Assembly (NCBI GenBank): GCA_945881865.1
Contig: CAMCVK010000005.1
Location: 1-64,000 of the forward strand
Source of the DNA: Fimbriimonas ginsengisoli Gsoil 348
GTDB taxonomy: Bacteria > Armatimonadota > Fimbriimonadia > Fimbriimonadales > Fimbriimonadaceae
Direction: 5' to 3'
DNA length: 64,000 nucleotides
The translations under genes and the position numbers were made by a program. The notes beneath the pieces were generated by a model that had not been told where the DNA came from, did not search any database, and saw only the letters and a program-made list of their open reading frames with translations. Below are positions 24,361 to 33,762 of this stretch, piece after piece. Position 1 is the first letter of the stretch, and each line of letters begins with the position of its first letter.

Positions 24361-26664
24361 TCAATCCGATGGATTCGTCAACCTAATGTACTCTCTTTCA
24401 AGGTCTTCCGGATTCCCGAAAGTCTCAACTCGGTAACTGCCGATGGAACCATCTCCCTTTCGAAATGTTAATTTTGTTGCCGACAAAACATAACCCGATG
24501 GGAACCAGGGTTCAAATCCATCCTCCCAGTAGGCTCCGGTGAAGTTGGCGCGGGTTAGGTCCGTCCCGTCGAAATTTGCACTGGTCAGGTTGGCACCAGT
24601 AAGAGTGGCATTGTACAGCACTGCACCGTCGAGGTTTGCACGGGTCAGGTTTGCCCCAGTGATGGTGGCACGAGCCAGACTTGCCCCAGTGAGCGTGGCC
24701 TCGGACAGGTCGGCCCCGGTGAGGGTGGCATCCCGCAGGATTGCCCTGGTTAGGTTGGCACGGCTCAGGTTGGCCGCTGAGAGGGTCGCACGTTCCATCT
24801 TTGTTCCGAAGAGGGCGGCACTCGACAAGTTTGTCCCGGTGAGGGTTGCACGGGACAGGTTTGCTCCCGCAAGAGAGGCTTCCAGTAAGTTCGCGCTACT
24901 TAGGGTGGCACCCGACAGGTCTACTCCGCTGAGGGTTGCACGGTACAGGTTTGCCCCGGTTAAATCGGCCCGAGACAGGTTTGCCCCGGCGAAGAACGAA
25001 CCGCTCATCTGGGCGAACGTCAACGTCGGTCCTCGCCTCGCCAAATCGTCCCACCATGCGCTGCCGCGCAAATCTGCGCCGGTGAAATTGGCCCCCGTCA
25101 GATCCGCCCCCCGGAAGTCACTGTTGACGAGGAACCCGTACGAAGCGTCGAGGAATCGTAGGTTATGCTGGCGCTTCATATCTCCCACGCGTGCGAACGA
25201 AATGCGAGGAACCAGTCGGGCCTTATTTTCCCCGTCGGCCCTAAGCTCCTGAACAAGACCCGTTATCCTCTTGGAATAGGAATTCCGGGCCCGGGTTAGG
25301 AGGGCTGCCATTTCTTTTGGCGTTGGTTCGAAGTTTGGGGTTTTGGGTTCAACCCAATCTTTTGTGAACCGTGTTTGGTCTTCGCGGATGCTGCCAAAAG
25401 CGCTGATCGGTTGCCACCGTAGGACGGCCGTCGCCCATCGGTTCGATTCAAACTGCCGCCGCAACTTCGCCTGCGCGTCAAGAGCCGCTTTTTCTTGTGC
25501 TTCCAAAGCGTCAAGCCGCCCTGGTTCATCTTTCAGCAAATCCTTAGCGCGATTCAGTCGCTCCGAAAATCGCTTATCCCAAGAGTCTGAATTGGCCGTT
25601 GCGTAAATGCCCAAGTCCTGGAGCATTCGCTCCTGCTCGCCGATCGCATCCAGAGGAACCCCGAGCTCAACGGCTCGGTTCACCTGGAACGGCAGAATTC
25701 CACCAACGGCCGTCAACACCAACGCCAATGGAGTAACAATCACCGATATCCATTTCCGATCTGCTCTGCCGGCCAGCATCGTCCGGCGGTGGGTCCAACA
25801 CGCGCCGAGAGCAGCAACCGCGGACGCGGCAACGAAGCCGGCGGCCGCATTGCTGAGGTTCACATCGTGCTTGGGGAGCACGCGAAGCCAAACCGTGACA
25901 ACCGTTACCGGTACGAAGAGGTACGCGACGAGCGAATAGAACACGACCTGCGGGCGAAACTGATTCTTCAGCCGTGGGAAGGCGAAGACGACGAGGTCGT
26001 TAAGAAGCCATGGGTACGTTTTTTGCTCGACCGGGACCCCGTCGGGAAAGACGGCGGGCAGGGTCGCCATCATTGACCAAAGACGTCCAAGGTGCAGGTG
26101 CACCGAAACGTAGAGGGCAAGGAGGACAACAGGGGCGATGGTGAAAAACGTTGACGTGCCGACGGCGACGTTGAGGATCGGGAGCTGGGCGGTGCCGGTG
26201 TTAGAGAGGAGCTGCATGTCGCCGGTACTGACGACCGTGATGAGGACGAAGACGCAGGCTAGCATGCTCGTTAGGAATATGGCCCCCGCGTTCTTTGAGG
26301 CTTCGCGGACGTTTTCGAGTTGGGGAAAATTATTAACTCCGTCGGGCAACTTGCACCGGGTCAGGTCCGCGCCCAAGAGTTGCTCGGGAATGAGGCCAGT
26401 AACGGTCTCCAAGTTTGCTTCAGTCAAATCGGCGTCGCGGAATTTGGTGTCGGTGACATCGGAACCGGTGAAGTCGACGCCTTTCAGGTTCGCGTCCGAA
26501 AAGTCAGCATTGCGGAGGTCTAGACGGCGGAGGCTCCCGGAAACCGTTGCGTTTGTGAAGTCTGCCCACTCGCCGTTCGCTTGCGCAGCTTTCAGCTCCG
26601 TCATGACCTCGTATCTCGTGAACGAACGAGGTTGAGGCTTTGGTTTCTTGCTTCGTTGAATCAT
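24361..26664 (-). CDS. Pentapeptide-repeat membrane protein
   Basis: 767 residues. A first set of pentapeptide repeats (A(D/N)LXX; LRNADFSDANLKGVDFTGSD) covers about residues 45-110. The middle (about 130-330) has five or six hydrophobic helices, then a soluble helical part. The C-terminal block from about residue 500 to 720 is a long right-handed quadrilateral beta-helix of some 35 pentapeptides (ANLSRADLTGANLYRATLSG and so on). Pentapeptide helices bind proteins or mimic DNA; with a membrane core the role could be sensing or scaffold. The regular repeats create long antisense open frames, which are not genes. Confidence 0.85.
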   Translation of the reverse strand: MIQRSKKPKPQPRSFTRYEVMTELKAAQANGEWADFTNATVSGSLRRLDLRNADFSDANLKGVDFTGSDVTDTKFRDADLTEANLETVTGLIPEQLLGADLTRCKLPDGVNNFPQLENVREASKNAGAIFLTSMLACVFVLITVVSTGDMQLLSNTGTAQLPILNVAVGTSTFFTIAPVVLLALYVSVHLHLGRLWSMMATLPAVFPDGVPVEQKTYPWLLNDLVVFAFPRLKNQFRPQVVFYSLVAYLFVPVTVVTVWLRVLPKHDVNLSNAAAGFVAASAVAALGACWTHRRTMLAGRADRKWISVIVTPLALVLTAVGGILPFQVNRAVELGVPLDAIGEQERMLQDLGIYATANSDSWDKRFSERLNRAKDLLKDEPGRLDALEAQEKAALDAQAKLRRQFESNRWATAVLRWQPISAFGSIREDQTRFTKDWVEPKTPNFEPTPKEMAALLTRARNSYSKRITGLVQELRADGENKARLVPRISFARVGDMKRQHNLRFLDASYGFLVNSDFRGADLTGANFTGADLRGSAWWDDLARRGPTLTFAQMSGSFFAGANLSRADLTGANLYRATLSGVDLSGATLSSANLLEASLAGANLSRATLTGTNLSSAALFGTKMERATLSAANLSRANLTRAILRDATLTGADLSEATLTGASLARATITGANLTRANLDGAVLYNATLTGANLTSANFDGTDLTRANFTGAYWEDGFEPWFPSGYVLSATKLTFRKGDGSIGSYRVETFGNPEDLEREYIRLTNPSD

Positions 26665-26861
26665 CAGATTTTCAGATCATCCCGGCAATTGTCTCATTCA
26701 TGAAGGGCTACTACAAATCGCCCAAAAGGGCACGATACTCGAAATCTGAGCTGACGGTCTAGGCGGCATTCGCGGTTGCGTCTTCGCGTGCCGGCTGGTG
26801 CTGAAGGCGCCGCGTTGGCGTGCGATCCGGTGGTCCCGTGGTTAAGGAGGAAAACAGCCTG

Positions 26862-27455
26862 TTACATTTGGAAGATCTTGACCTGCGGGTACCGGCTCAG
26901 GAGTTGCTCAAACCACTCGGTCCGTGCGTTCATGGCGATGAATAGCTTCAACCGAGTGGTCTCGGGCAAGCCCTCCGGCTCCTCGTGGCCACTCATCTCC
27001 GTCGCCCCCCAGAACGACCGGAGGCCGGGTGATGAGAGTATCAAAGGCCATGAGGCTGGCGTCAAGTTCGTGTAGTACGCCGTTAGCGTCCGCAACTTGC
27101 TGAACTGAACCACTACCTTTAGGTCGGCGTCGTCGAAGGGCGAATCCGACACATCAAGGTCACATAGGCGCTTCAGCCGTTTCAATGCGCCCCAGGGCAG
27201 ACGCACCCCCGGACGCCACACCAGATCCAAGCGCGTTAGGTTCGAGTTTCCGGCGACCCACTCCAGAATTTTCGGGGTTACGGGCGAATTCAGACACATC
27301 AACCTGAGCGACTTGCAGTTTGGGAGCGAAGCAAGCTATTCGATGGAGTCCAGATTGTTCACGCACACGTCTTCAAGACTCTCGCTCCAAAATGCCGCGA
27401 CCGCGTCGCGCGCGAGCGCCGCGGCAAGGCAAGGCGGCCGTTCGATCTCTAGCAG
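26862..27455 (-). pseudogene. Broken leucine-rich-repeat gene with internal amber stop
   Basis: The frame 27302-26862 encodes LRR-like sequence (LTRLDLVWRPGVRLPWGAL, LKRLCDLDVSDSPFDDADL, KLRTLTAYYTNLTPASW). Reading the same frame upstream through a TAG at 27336-27338 gives more LRR-like sequence on both sides (SESLEDVCVNNLDSIE, stop, LASLPNCKSLRLMCLN), back to 27455 where it meets the arsI-like gene end. No start codon with a leader is evident. So it is an LRR gene that lost its 5' part and gained a nonsense codon, or an in-frame stop caused by a sequencing error. Confidence 0.6.
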
Positions 27456-27922
27456 CTACCGCCGCAGCCGCAAGTAGTCGCCTCCGTAGTTGCTTCCGCA
27501 ACGGCTAACGTCGCGCAACAGTTCCCGGCCTCCGCTTTCGGCGGATCTTCCGGCTGATCATCCGTGATGGAGTAGATCTCCCAGGCGTTACCGTCGGGAT
27601 CGCTTACCCAAAATTTGTCTTGTCGAGCGTGGCAGCATAGGACTCCATCCTCGCGCCGCGCAACCAAGCCCGCCGCCTCGAGTCGTTCTCGCTCCGACTC
27701 GACCATCGCAGAATCCTCAACTAGAATCCCCAGGTGGTTGAGCGGCCCACGAGACTCCGCCGTGCGAGCATTGAGGGCGAGCTTGAGAGCGGGGTTGTCG
27801 AGGTCGAAGTTGGCGTAGCCATCGCGAACCTTGTGGGGAGGTCGAGCGAAGAAGGTTGCGTACCAGAGGGTCGAGGTCTCGACGTCGTTGACGTTAAGCG
27901 ATAGGTGGAGTTTTGTTTTCAT
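27449..27922 (-). CDS. arsI: ArsI/CadI-type VOC metalloenzyme (C-As lyase-like)
   Basis: 157 residues. A single VOC domain has the vicinal Cys pair and following pattern of the ArsI C-As lyase family: GVLCCHARQDKFWVSDPDG (Cys96-Cys97). Metal ligands expected at His6, His63 and the Glu in AWEIY. A Cys-rich tail ends in CGCGGSC, as in many ArsI proteins. ArsI demethylates trivalent organoarsenicals; CadI relatives bind cadmium, so the substrate is not certain. No ars partner is adjacent. Two palindromes at 28046-28102 upstream may be its operators. Confidence 0.82.
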   Translation of the reverse strand: MKTKLHLSLNVNDVETSTLWYATFFARPPHKVRDGYANFDLDNPALKLALNARTAESRGPLNHLGILVEDSAMVESERERLEAAGLVARREDGVLCCHARQDKFWVSDPDGNAWEIYSITDDQPEDPPKAEAGNCCATLAVAEATTEATTCGCGGSC

Positions 27923-28045
27923 AAGTTTGGTTCTTAGTCGGATGGACCTACCATCCTACAGGTTGGGCGATGAACGGCGACGTAGCGAAGCCGGCGTCTG
28001 TCGAAACCAATCAAATCATCGTTCGACCCGGCCGCACACCTCGCC

Positions 28046-28102
28046 ATCATTTCGACATTCATCGAAATGATCATACCATACATTTCGATGGATTTCGAAA
28101 TG
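28046..28102. promoter_or_regulatory. Two identical palindromes, probable repressor operators
   Basis: CATTTCGA-N6-TCGAAATG occurs twice, at 28048-28069 and 28081-28102, each with perfect 8-bp arms (the first extends to 10) and a 6-bp spacer. Their centres are 33 bp apart, close to three helical turns. This is the form of a tandem operator for a dimeric regulator. Candidate targets are the arsI-like gene on the left (start 27922) or the DUF5694 gene on the right (start 28411). No regulator gene is adjacent. Confidence 0.7.
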
Positions 28103-28114
28103 AAATTTTGAGTT

Positions 28115-28160
28115 GTCGATATGGATGACCTGAACGGTGGCGTGCGAGCCTGGCAGGACC
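28115..28160 (-). pseudogene. Remnant of a DinB-family gene end
   Basis: 46 bp about 78 % identical (by my count) to the C-terminal codons of the DinB gene at 30132-30614. Minus-strand translation gives QVLPGSHATVQVIHID against MVLPGWHATVHLGQID, including the metal-binding His. Flanks do not match. The remainder of the 27923-28410 gap holds the palindromes above and no gene I can support. Confidence 0.55.
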
Positions 28161-28410
28161 TGGAAAGCCTCTGGGCCCGAAGGTTCCGGTCCCATCGGCC
28201 CGATCAAGGCGGTGCGGCAGATTCCGAGGGCGGGGAAAGAAGAAAACGGAACTTGCCAGCCGGGCCTATTCGTATCTTTTCGAACCCGTCTAAGCTCAGC
28301 TCCATGGCGACCAGTTCAAGCTCACCGCTCCACCAGACATACGCCACGTTGTCGCGCGAAGCCGCCAGCAATGGTCCTATGGCGAGCCAACCGCAAAGGT
28401 AAAAAACCGT

Positions 28411-29211
28411 GTGCTTGCCGTTCTCGCCCTCGCTCCTTTTGCCCAGGTTATGATTTTGGGTACTTATCACTTTGCCGATGCGGGTTTGGATGCGGTCAAG
28501 ACCCAACTTCGCGACACCAAGTCGTCGGTACGACAGGCCGAGATCCTCGATATCGTGAAGCGACTCAAGGCCTTCCGCCCGACAAGGATCGCTATCGAAG
28601 CCACGCCGGACCGCGCCGACGAGATCAATCAGCGGCTGTTGGCTTACTCCGAAGGCAACTACACCCTGAGCGCAAATGAGATCGATCAGCTTGGCTTTCG
28701 GATCGCAAAGCAATGCGGAGTCAACCAGCTAACTCCAATCGACAGTAAGCTGAACCTTGATTTTTCCAGCCTCATGCAGTTCCTCGGTGCACACGACGCC
28801 CAACGAGCGGGAACGCTCGGACCCCTTATGCAAGGTATTGGTAAGAAGTTTGAAAATTGGGACAAACGCTTCTCGGTTAGCCAGATGCTGGCTATTCACA
28901 ATAGCAAAACCTACATCCGCGAATCCCACCGATTTTACGTGTCCCTTTGTGACGCCACTGATGGCAATCTCTCCCCTGGAGCCGACATTTTGGGCGACTG
29001 GTACAAGCGTAACGCCCGGATCTACGGGAACCTCCGACGGAACATTCAGAAGGACGACCGCGTTTTGGTGATTTACGGCTCCGGACACTCAAAAATCTTG
29101 CGAGAGCTCGTCCAAGATTCGGGAGACCTCGAGCTGGTCGAAGCCAGCAACTACTTGCCCGCGTGTCCCGTTCCGGCATCCGAAATCCGGTTCATCGATG
29201 GCGCTGAATGA
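28411..29211 (+). CDS. DUF5694 family protein, exported
   Basis: 266 residues, GTG start with AAAGG 12-16 nt upstream. It opens with a short leader (LAVLALAPFAQ) and the DUF5694 signature VMILGTYHFADAGLD, then RQAEILDIVKRLKAFRPTRIAIE. This family is distantly like TraB/GumN-type proteins (GTxH near the N-terminus, Glu in IAIE, and a late VLVIYGSGHSKIL with His), suggesting a metal-dependent hydrolase fold. Biochemical role unknown. Single gene. Confidence 0.82.
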   Translation: MLAVLALAPFAQVMILGTYHFADAGLDAVKTQLRDTKSSVRQAEILDIVKRLKAFRPTRIAIEATPDRADEINQRLLAYSEGNYTLSANEIDQLGFRIAKQCGVNQLTPIDSKLNLDFSSLMQFLGAHDAQRAGTLGPLMQGIGKKFENWDKRFSVSQMLAIHNSKTYIRESHRFYVSLCDATDGNLSPGADILGDWYKRNARIYGNLRRNIQKDDRVLVIYGSGHSKILRELVQDSGDLELVEASNYLPACPVPASEIRFIDGAE

Positions 29212-29240
29212 ATCGGCTCCCAACTGCTATCACAACACCG

Positions 29241-30095
29241 CTAGTTTGATTTGAAGGCGCGCAGAAACTCGATGATCGCCGTTCCAAACGTCGGGTTCGC
29301 GAGTGTTGTCATGTGGTCCGCGCCGACGACAACCTTCTCCTGGGCCCCGGGCAGGACCTTGAGCAACGCCGCAATTCGAGTCCGCGTCGACTCGGACTCC
29401 CTCGAACCGTAAATGAACAGCGCCCGCCGCGAGCCCTTTTTAAGGTCTTCTCTTCTCACTTCCAGCCCTTTGAAGGTCTGCCCGGCCAACGCCCACGCCT
29501 TGACGTCCTTCCCCGTGTACAAGATCTTGGCGAGAGCGTCGGCTGATTCAGCGGTCAGTTCTGGCCTCACGAATCGGAGGTAAGGTCCCAATCCCTTGCC
29601 TTCTTCCACTGCCTGGGCAAAAACATCAATCTCCTTCGAGCCCGCTTCCCCGGTAAGCAGCGGCGCTTGCCCGCCGTAAATGACGCTAAGCACGCGATTC
29701 GGGTGGGTGGCCGCCACTTTGCCCGCGATAAATGCCCCCATGGAATAGCCGACCAAATGCGCTTTCTTCAATTTGAGGTGATCGAGCAGCCGCACCACAT
29801 CCGCCGCCATTTCCGCGCCGTACTGGTTGGGGTCGCGCGGCTTGTCGCTCTTGCCGTGCCCCCGGCAGTCGAGCGCGATCAGATTAAAGCCATCCAGCGG
29901 CGAGAGCTTCGGCCCCCACATCGTGACGTCGCTCATCCAGCCATGAATGAGAACGACGGGCTCGCCCTCTCCGGCGGTGACGTATCGAATCTTCACGCCG
30001 TTCGAGTCGAAAACTCCATCTTCCGCGTGCGACCGAACGGCGACGGAAAGACAGGTGAAGACGACGAGCGACAGATACGCAAGCTTCATCGCCAT
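29241..30095 (-). CDS. Secreted alpha/beta hydrolase
   Basis: 284 residues with a signal peptide (LSLVVFTCLSVAVRSHA). It has a complete alpha/beta hydrolase fold: oxyanion VVLIHGWMSD, the RGHGKSD loop, nucleophile elbow GYSMGA (Ser at about 118), an acid after the FIYGSRESE strand and the His in GADHMTTL. The substrate is unknown; the family includes esterases and C-C hydrolases. It ends convergently with the DUF5694 gene, 29 bp apart. Confidence 0.88.
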   Translation of the reverse strand: MAMKLAYLSLVVFTCLSVAVRSHAEDGVFDSNGVKIRYVTAGEGEPVVLIHGWMSDVTMWGPKLSPLDGFNLIALDCRGHGKSDKPRDPNQYGAEMAADVVRLLDHLKLKKAHLVGYSMGAFIAGKVAATHPNRVLSVIYGGQAPLLTGEAGSKEIDVFAQAVEEGKGLGPYLRFVRPELTAESADALAKILYTGKDVKAWALAGQTFKGLEVRREDLKKGSRRALFIYGSRESESTRTRIAALLKVLPGAQEKVVVGADHMTTLANPTFGTAIIEFLRAFKSN

Positions 30096-30131
30096 TGTTT
30101 ACTTGAGAAGTGGCCGGCCCGTTGCGACGGC

Positions 30132-30614
30132 TCAACCGACATACACCTGCTGGTCGTCCCAACAGGTTTGCAGATAGTCGATCTGGCCAAGGTGAACCGT
30201 CGCGTGCCAGCCCGGCAGGACCATCAGTTGCTGCATCGGCATCGACCATCCTTGCCCAGAATCGAGCGTTAGCTCCACATCTTCTGGGGCCAGGCCGTCG
30301 AGTGCCTCAAGGACTTGCGCTGTGCCCTCGCGGAATGCCCGTTCCATCTCTTCTCGGTTGGTGATGGCGATTTCCTCGGCGTCCCTTTCGGCCAGCCACT
30401 CTCCCAAGTTTTCGGGCACCGGAAGCCGCCGATCCTGGATCATGCGCGCGAATCGGCCCATGTAGAGAGCGGTGTGGGCGGCGATCCGCAGGGCAGACTT
30501 CGATGTCGGCGTTGGCGTCCAGGTGAGACGGTCGTCAGGCACGTAAGAAAAGTTCCGCAGGAAAATCTCCATGCCGCTCACGGCGCGCTGTTTCGACGAA
30601 TCGATCAGATCCAC
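30132..30614 (-). CDS. DinB family protein
   Basis: 160 residues forming the DinB/YfiT four-helix bundle. The metal-binding His pattern is present: SALRIAAHTALYMGRF (first His) and LPGWHATVHLGQIDYLQ (two more His). Many relatives are bacillithiol or mycothiol S-transferases; others are unassigned. It lies 36 bp downstream of the hydrolase gene on the same strand, so the two may share a transcript. A fragment of a related gene end is at 28115-28160. Confidence 0.85.
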   Translation of the reverse strand: MDLIDSSKQRAVSGMEIFLRNFSYVPDDRLTWTPTPTSKSALRIAAHTALYMGRFARMIQDRRLPVPENLGEWLAERDAEEIAITNREEMERAFREGTAQVLEALDGLAPEDVELTLDSGQGWSMPMQQLMVLPGWHATVHLGQIDYLQTCWDDQQVYVG

Positions 30615-30717
30615 GGCAGGAATAATACGCCGTCTGCCTGCCCTCCGGCCGGAGCAACACGTAATCGCGAATCCAAATTTGATCCTACCGACGCAAAGGA
30701 GTTGGTATTCTCGGCCG

Positions 30718-31458
30718 ATGATTGATCTGACGTTTGACTGCAGAGAAGATGCGCGCGGACGCGACCCAGACTCAAACAGCCCGACCCTTAGGCGATACCA
30801 CCAAATCTTCTGGAGTAAGCCTCTACCAAATGGCCAAGTATTTCAGCTCGATATCTCAGGCCCGAAGCCGTTTCTCGTCCATCGGTCTGACTTGGGAGAA
30901 TATCACTTGACTAGTGACGCCATAACGCACAGATATGCTAGCCGCGCGAAGCTGAAGCCGTTTGTAGAACGATTGCCCGAACCTCACCAAGCCTTCGCAC
31001 AGTTTGGGGGATGGCTCATCCCGGAGTGCATTCTATTTCCCGGCAAAAGGGTTAATCGGCAGAATACGATTAATGGCGCGCGAGGGATGAACCGACGTAT
31101 TGGAGATCGCTTCGACCTTACACTCGAGTGCATTCGACGACACTATTTGGGCGAATCAAGTCCTTTAACGGACGTGCTCGGACGGTATTCGGCCTTCTTT
31201 AGCTTGTTTGAAAATTTCGAAGGCTATGTCGAGTTTTTTCTGCTGCAAGACCTCGTAACCTCAGACTTTAGGGACATAAACTTCTACTTACCCTTTGACG
31301 CCTTCAAAGATGATCCCTTACCGCAGGATTTCGAATCGTACGTTTCGTACCTTGGGAACGTTGAGAAGTTCGCCATCAACCGCGCACAACGCATGCAGCG
31401 CTGGTGCTTCGAACATTCCATTCCAGTTCAGTGCGGGCCGGATGGTGTGCCTCAATAG
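30718..31458 (+). CDS. Conserved unknown protein (DUF6994-like)
   Basis: 246 residues from the ATG at 30718; an AAAGGAG is about 17 nt upstream, a rather long spacing. The start MIDLTFDCREDARGRDPDSN with SPTLRRYHQIFWSKPLPNG matches my memory of a conserved uncharacterised family (DUF6994). No signal peptide or membrane segment; the C-terminal half is helical and aromatic-rich (YSAFFSLFENFEGYVEFFLL). Function unknown. Divergent from the DinB gene. Confidence 0.7.
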   Translation: MIDLTFDCREDARGRDPDSNSPTLRRYHQIFWSKPLPNGQVFQLDISGPKPFLVHRSDLGEYHLTSDAITHRYASRAKLKPFVERLPEPHQAFAQFGGWLIPECILFPGKRVNRQNTINGARGMNRRIGDRFDLTLECIRRHYLGESSPLTDVLGRYSAFFSLFENFEGYVEFFLLQDLVTSDFRDINFYLPFDAFKDDPLPQDFESYVSYLGNVEKFAINRAQRMQRWCFEHSIPVQCGPDGVPQ

Positions 31459-31623
31459 TTTCATCAGGTTCGCGAGTTGGGGAAGCGCACGCGCTAGTGC
31501 GTGCTCTCGGACGTAGCTAAACCCCGGATGCAAGTGAAATCGCTCCGGCTCAAGTCGCTTGGTCTTCAGATCCTCTTGGGCTTGGCATTTCGGCCGAGAA
31601 GGCCTATCATGAAAGCGAGGTTT

Positions 31624-32634
31624 ATGATGAAATTTCATCGATTGCTTTTGCTTTGTCTCCTGTTGGTTGCGTCGGTTGCGGCAAATGCCCAGAGCGCGCT
31701 TCTGCCGCTGCTCATTCGGCAGGCCGGACCAACCCTTTCCTTCGTGAACATCACCCTTCCGACGGTCAACTTCCCTGGCTCGGCCGCCGTAAGGATGACT
31801 GAACCAGCCGGTGTCGGCGGCCAACGCATCAACCTTTCCTCGCGAACGCTTCGCGGCGTTTCACCGGTCGTCACCGTGCCGGGAAGCATAGTCATCGCCG
31901 CCGGCCAAACGCAGCGATTGTTCTACTTTTTCCCTTCCCCCACTGCGGTGCTGGGCAACCAATACACGATTACCGCCACGATTCCGGGAGGTTCATCGGT
32001 AACAACGGAGAGCTTGGGATTCACCATCCCGTTCGTACAATCGGTAACCGTCAGCCCCCTTCTCATGGACCTCGGCGAACCAGGCTATTTCTACGGCGGA
32101 AAGACGCTCGCTGCCACCGTAGTTCTAAATGCGCCCGCGCTCGCGCCCGGGCTCGTACTCAATCTTTCTGACGAGGCCAACACCGGAGCCCTTTCGCTTC
32201 CGGCGACCGTAACTGTCCCCGCGGGTGTCCGTCGGTTTGCGTTCTACTTCGCCACCCGGCGCGTCCTCAACGTGACCCTCCCAAGTCTTCGGGTGCAGGA
32301 TGGTTTTGCCGTGGTATCGAGGCCATTCTGGCTCATGTTCCCGGGTGTGAAGCGCGTCTCGACGATTGACACCTTGGTTCGGGTTGGCCAAAAGGTTCGG
32401 CTAGCGGTTGAACTAGATTGGACGGCCGCCGACGGACTCGAAGTCATCGCTCTCTCCCAAAGCTTCACCAGCGGCCGGCTCACGGCAGACCGGGTGAGTA
32501 ACTTAATGAGGGCTGGTCAAGGTTCCATTACGCTCACCTACACCGCCACCGCGCCCGGCGTCGTGCGTGCCGGTGCCGAAGTTCCTGGCTTCCGCGGACA
32601 GATATTCTCACCCGAAATCACGATTGTCGAATAA
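31624..32634 (+). CDS. Secreted protein with Ig-like beta domains
   Basis: 336 residues from the ATG at 31624 (ATG at 31627 equally possible; GCGAGG precedes both). Signal peptide LLLLCLLLVASVAANAQS. The mature part is almost entirely beta strands in three units of about 90 residues (VNFPGSAAVRMTEPAGVGG, VVTVPGSIVIAAGQTQRLFY, VTVPAGVRRFAFYFATRRV), like bacterial Ig or CARDB domains. No catalytic residues. Surface or extracellular structural role is likely. Confidence 0.78.
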   Translation: MMKFHRLLLLCLLLVASVAANAQSALLPLLIRQAGPTLSFVNITLPTVNFPGSAAVRMTEPAGVGGQRINLSSRTLRGVSPVVTVPGSIVIAAGQTQRLFYFFPSPTAVLGNQYTITATIPGGSSVTTESLGFTIPFVQSVTVSPLLMDLGEPGYFYGGKTLAATVVLNAPALAPGLVLNLSDEANTGALSLPATVTVPAGVRRFAFYFATRRVLNVTLPSLRVQDGFAVVSRPFWLMFPGVKRVSTIDTLVRVGQKVRLAVELDWTAADGLEVIALSQSFTSGRLTADRVSNLMRAGQGSITLTYTATAPGVVRAGAEVPGFRGQIFSPEITIVE

Positions 32635-32642
32635 CGCCGGGG

Positions 32643-33476
32643 CTACGAGCGGTTCCGCAGGTGCTGTTCTAGCTCTTGCACCGCCGTGTTGCTCGTTTCC
32701 AGTTCGACGCGGGCTTCTCGCAGATTCGCGAGCGGGTCGGCGAGGGCCTGGCGCTCCGCCAAACTAGCGTGCTCGAGCAGCGACTGGTCGAGCAATCGGA
32801 GTTCTGCGAGAAGCGGCTGGGCCCAAGCCAGCGCACGAGTCTGCGCCTGCGGATCCTTCAGCACGGCGACTTCCATCAACCGCGCCATCGAGTCCTCGAT
32901 GGCGCTCACCGCCTTGGCCGAAGCGCTTCCCTCGACGGCCGCATGGCGAAGGTAGATTCCGGCGGCTTCGTCCAACAGCGTCGCAAAGTCTTGCGGCATC
33001 GCCTGCTCGCCCATCACGATGTTGCCAAAGCTGCCGTATTGCTGCCCAAACTTCAGAATCAGCCCGCGCAGGTGTCGCCTTGCGGGCGGGACGGACGTGT
33101 AGAGTCGGTAGAAAATGAACCACGCGCCGGCTGTCAAAATCGCGGTTAGCCCTGTGCCAAGAATCAGCGGAAGGCCGGTGTTCCCCGAAAGCCAGGCGAC
33201 GAACACGGTGAAACCGCCAAAGGTTGCGATGCCCGCCGGAATCGCGCAGGAAAGCACGAAGTAGTTGTAGGTTGGTTGCCGACCGGACTCCGCGTCGATC
33301 AATGCTTCCAGGTTGGGCAGTTCGGCTTGGCGAACCACCCCCGGCACGCGCCGCGCCAGCCGCACCCATGACAAGACACCCATCGCATATGCATACCAGG
33401 TAGCCCGCGCCCAGGTTGCGCCGCGGTAGGCTTTTTGGGTGATTGGCCTTTGAGGCTGTGACCCGTTCAAATTCAT
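32643..33476 (-). CDS. Membrane protein of unknown function
   Basis: 277 residues. Two membrane segments (YFVLSCAIPAGIATFGGFTV and LILGTGLTAILTAGAWFIFY, about residues 72-125) are followed by a long helical, Ala/Glu-rich cytoplasmic part (to residue 277) that could be a coiled coil. The N-terminal coding region (33416-33449) shares 31 of 34 bp with 35009-35042 at the start of the metallopeptidase gene. Convergent with the Ig-like gene, 8 bp apart. Confidence 0.7.
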   Translation of the reverse strand: MNLNGSQPQRPITQKAYRGATWARATWYAYAMGVLSWVRLARRVPGVVRQAELPNLEALIDAESGRQPTYNYFVLSCAIPAGIATFGGFTVFVAWLSGNTGLPLILGTGLTAILTAGAWFIFYRLYTSVPPARRHLRGLILKFGQQYGSFGNIVMGEQAMPQDFATLLDEAAGIYLRHAAVEGSASAKAVSAIEDSMARLMEVAVLKDPQAQTRALAWAQPLLAELRLLDQSLLEHASLAERQALADPLANLREARVELETSNTAVQELEQHLRNRS

Positions 33477-33762
33477 GCAAGCTATTTAGTGGACTTGAAG
33501 CCCTGTCGTCTGAGCATTTCGACTTAAAGTCTTATTTTGTTGATATTAGTTGTGGTGACAGCTCCTAGTTCCCGGCCAGGGATGAGCAGCGGTTCGGCAA
33601 ACTGAGGATATGCAAGCAGCGGATGTCACTCTGGCAAGTAGAAGGATGTATACTACAGTCGAAAGCCGTTCCGTACGAAAGTGTGTGCGCTCAATCTGAT
33701 TGGCCTTCAATGCGTTCATACCTGAGAGACGGCAAACTGCAAACCCACGGAGAACACTAGCC

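Noticed and set aside
24539-25252. Long plus-strand open frame opposite the pentapeptide-repeat gene
   Set aside because: Its regular Val/Ala/Arg pattern is the antisense image of the pentapeptide codons; no start signal or domain.
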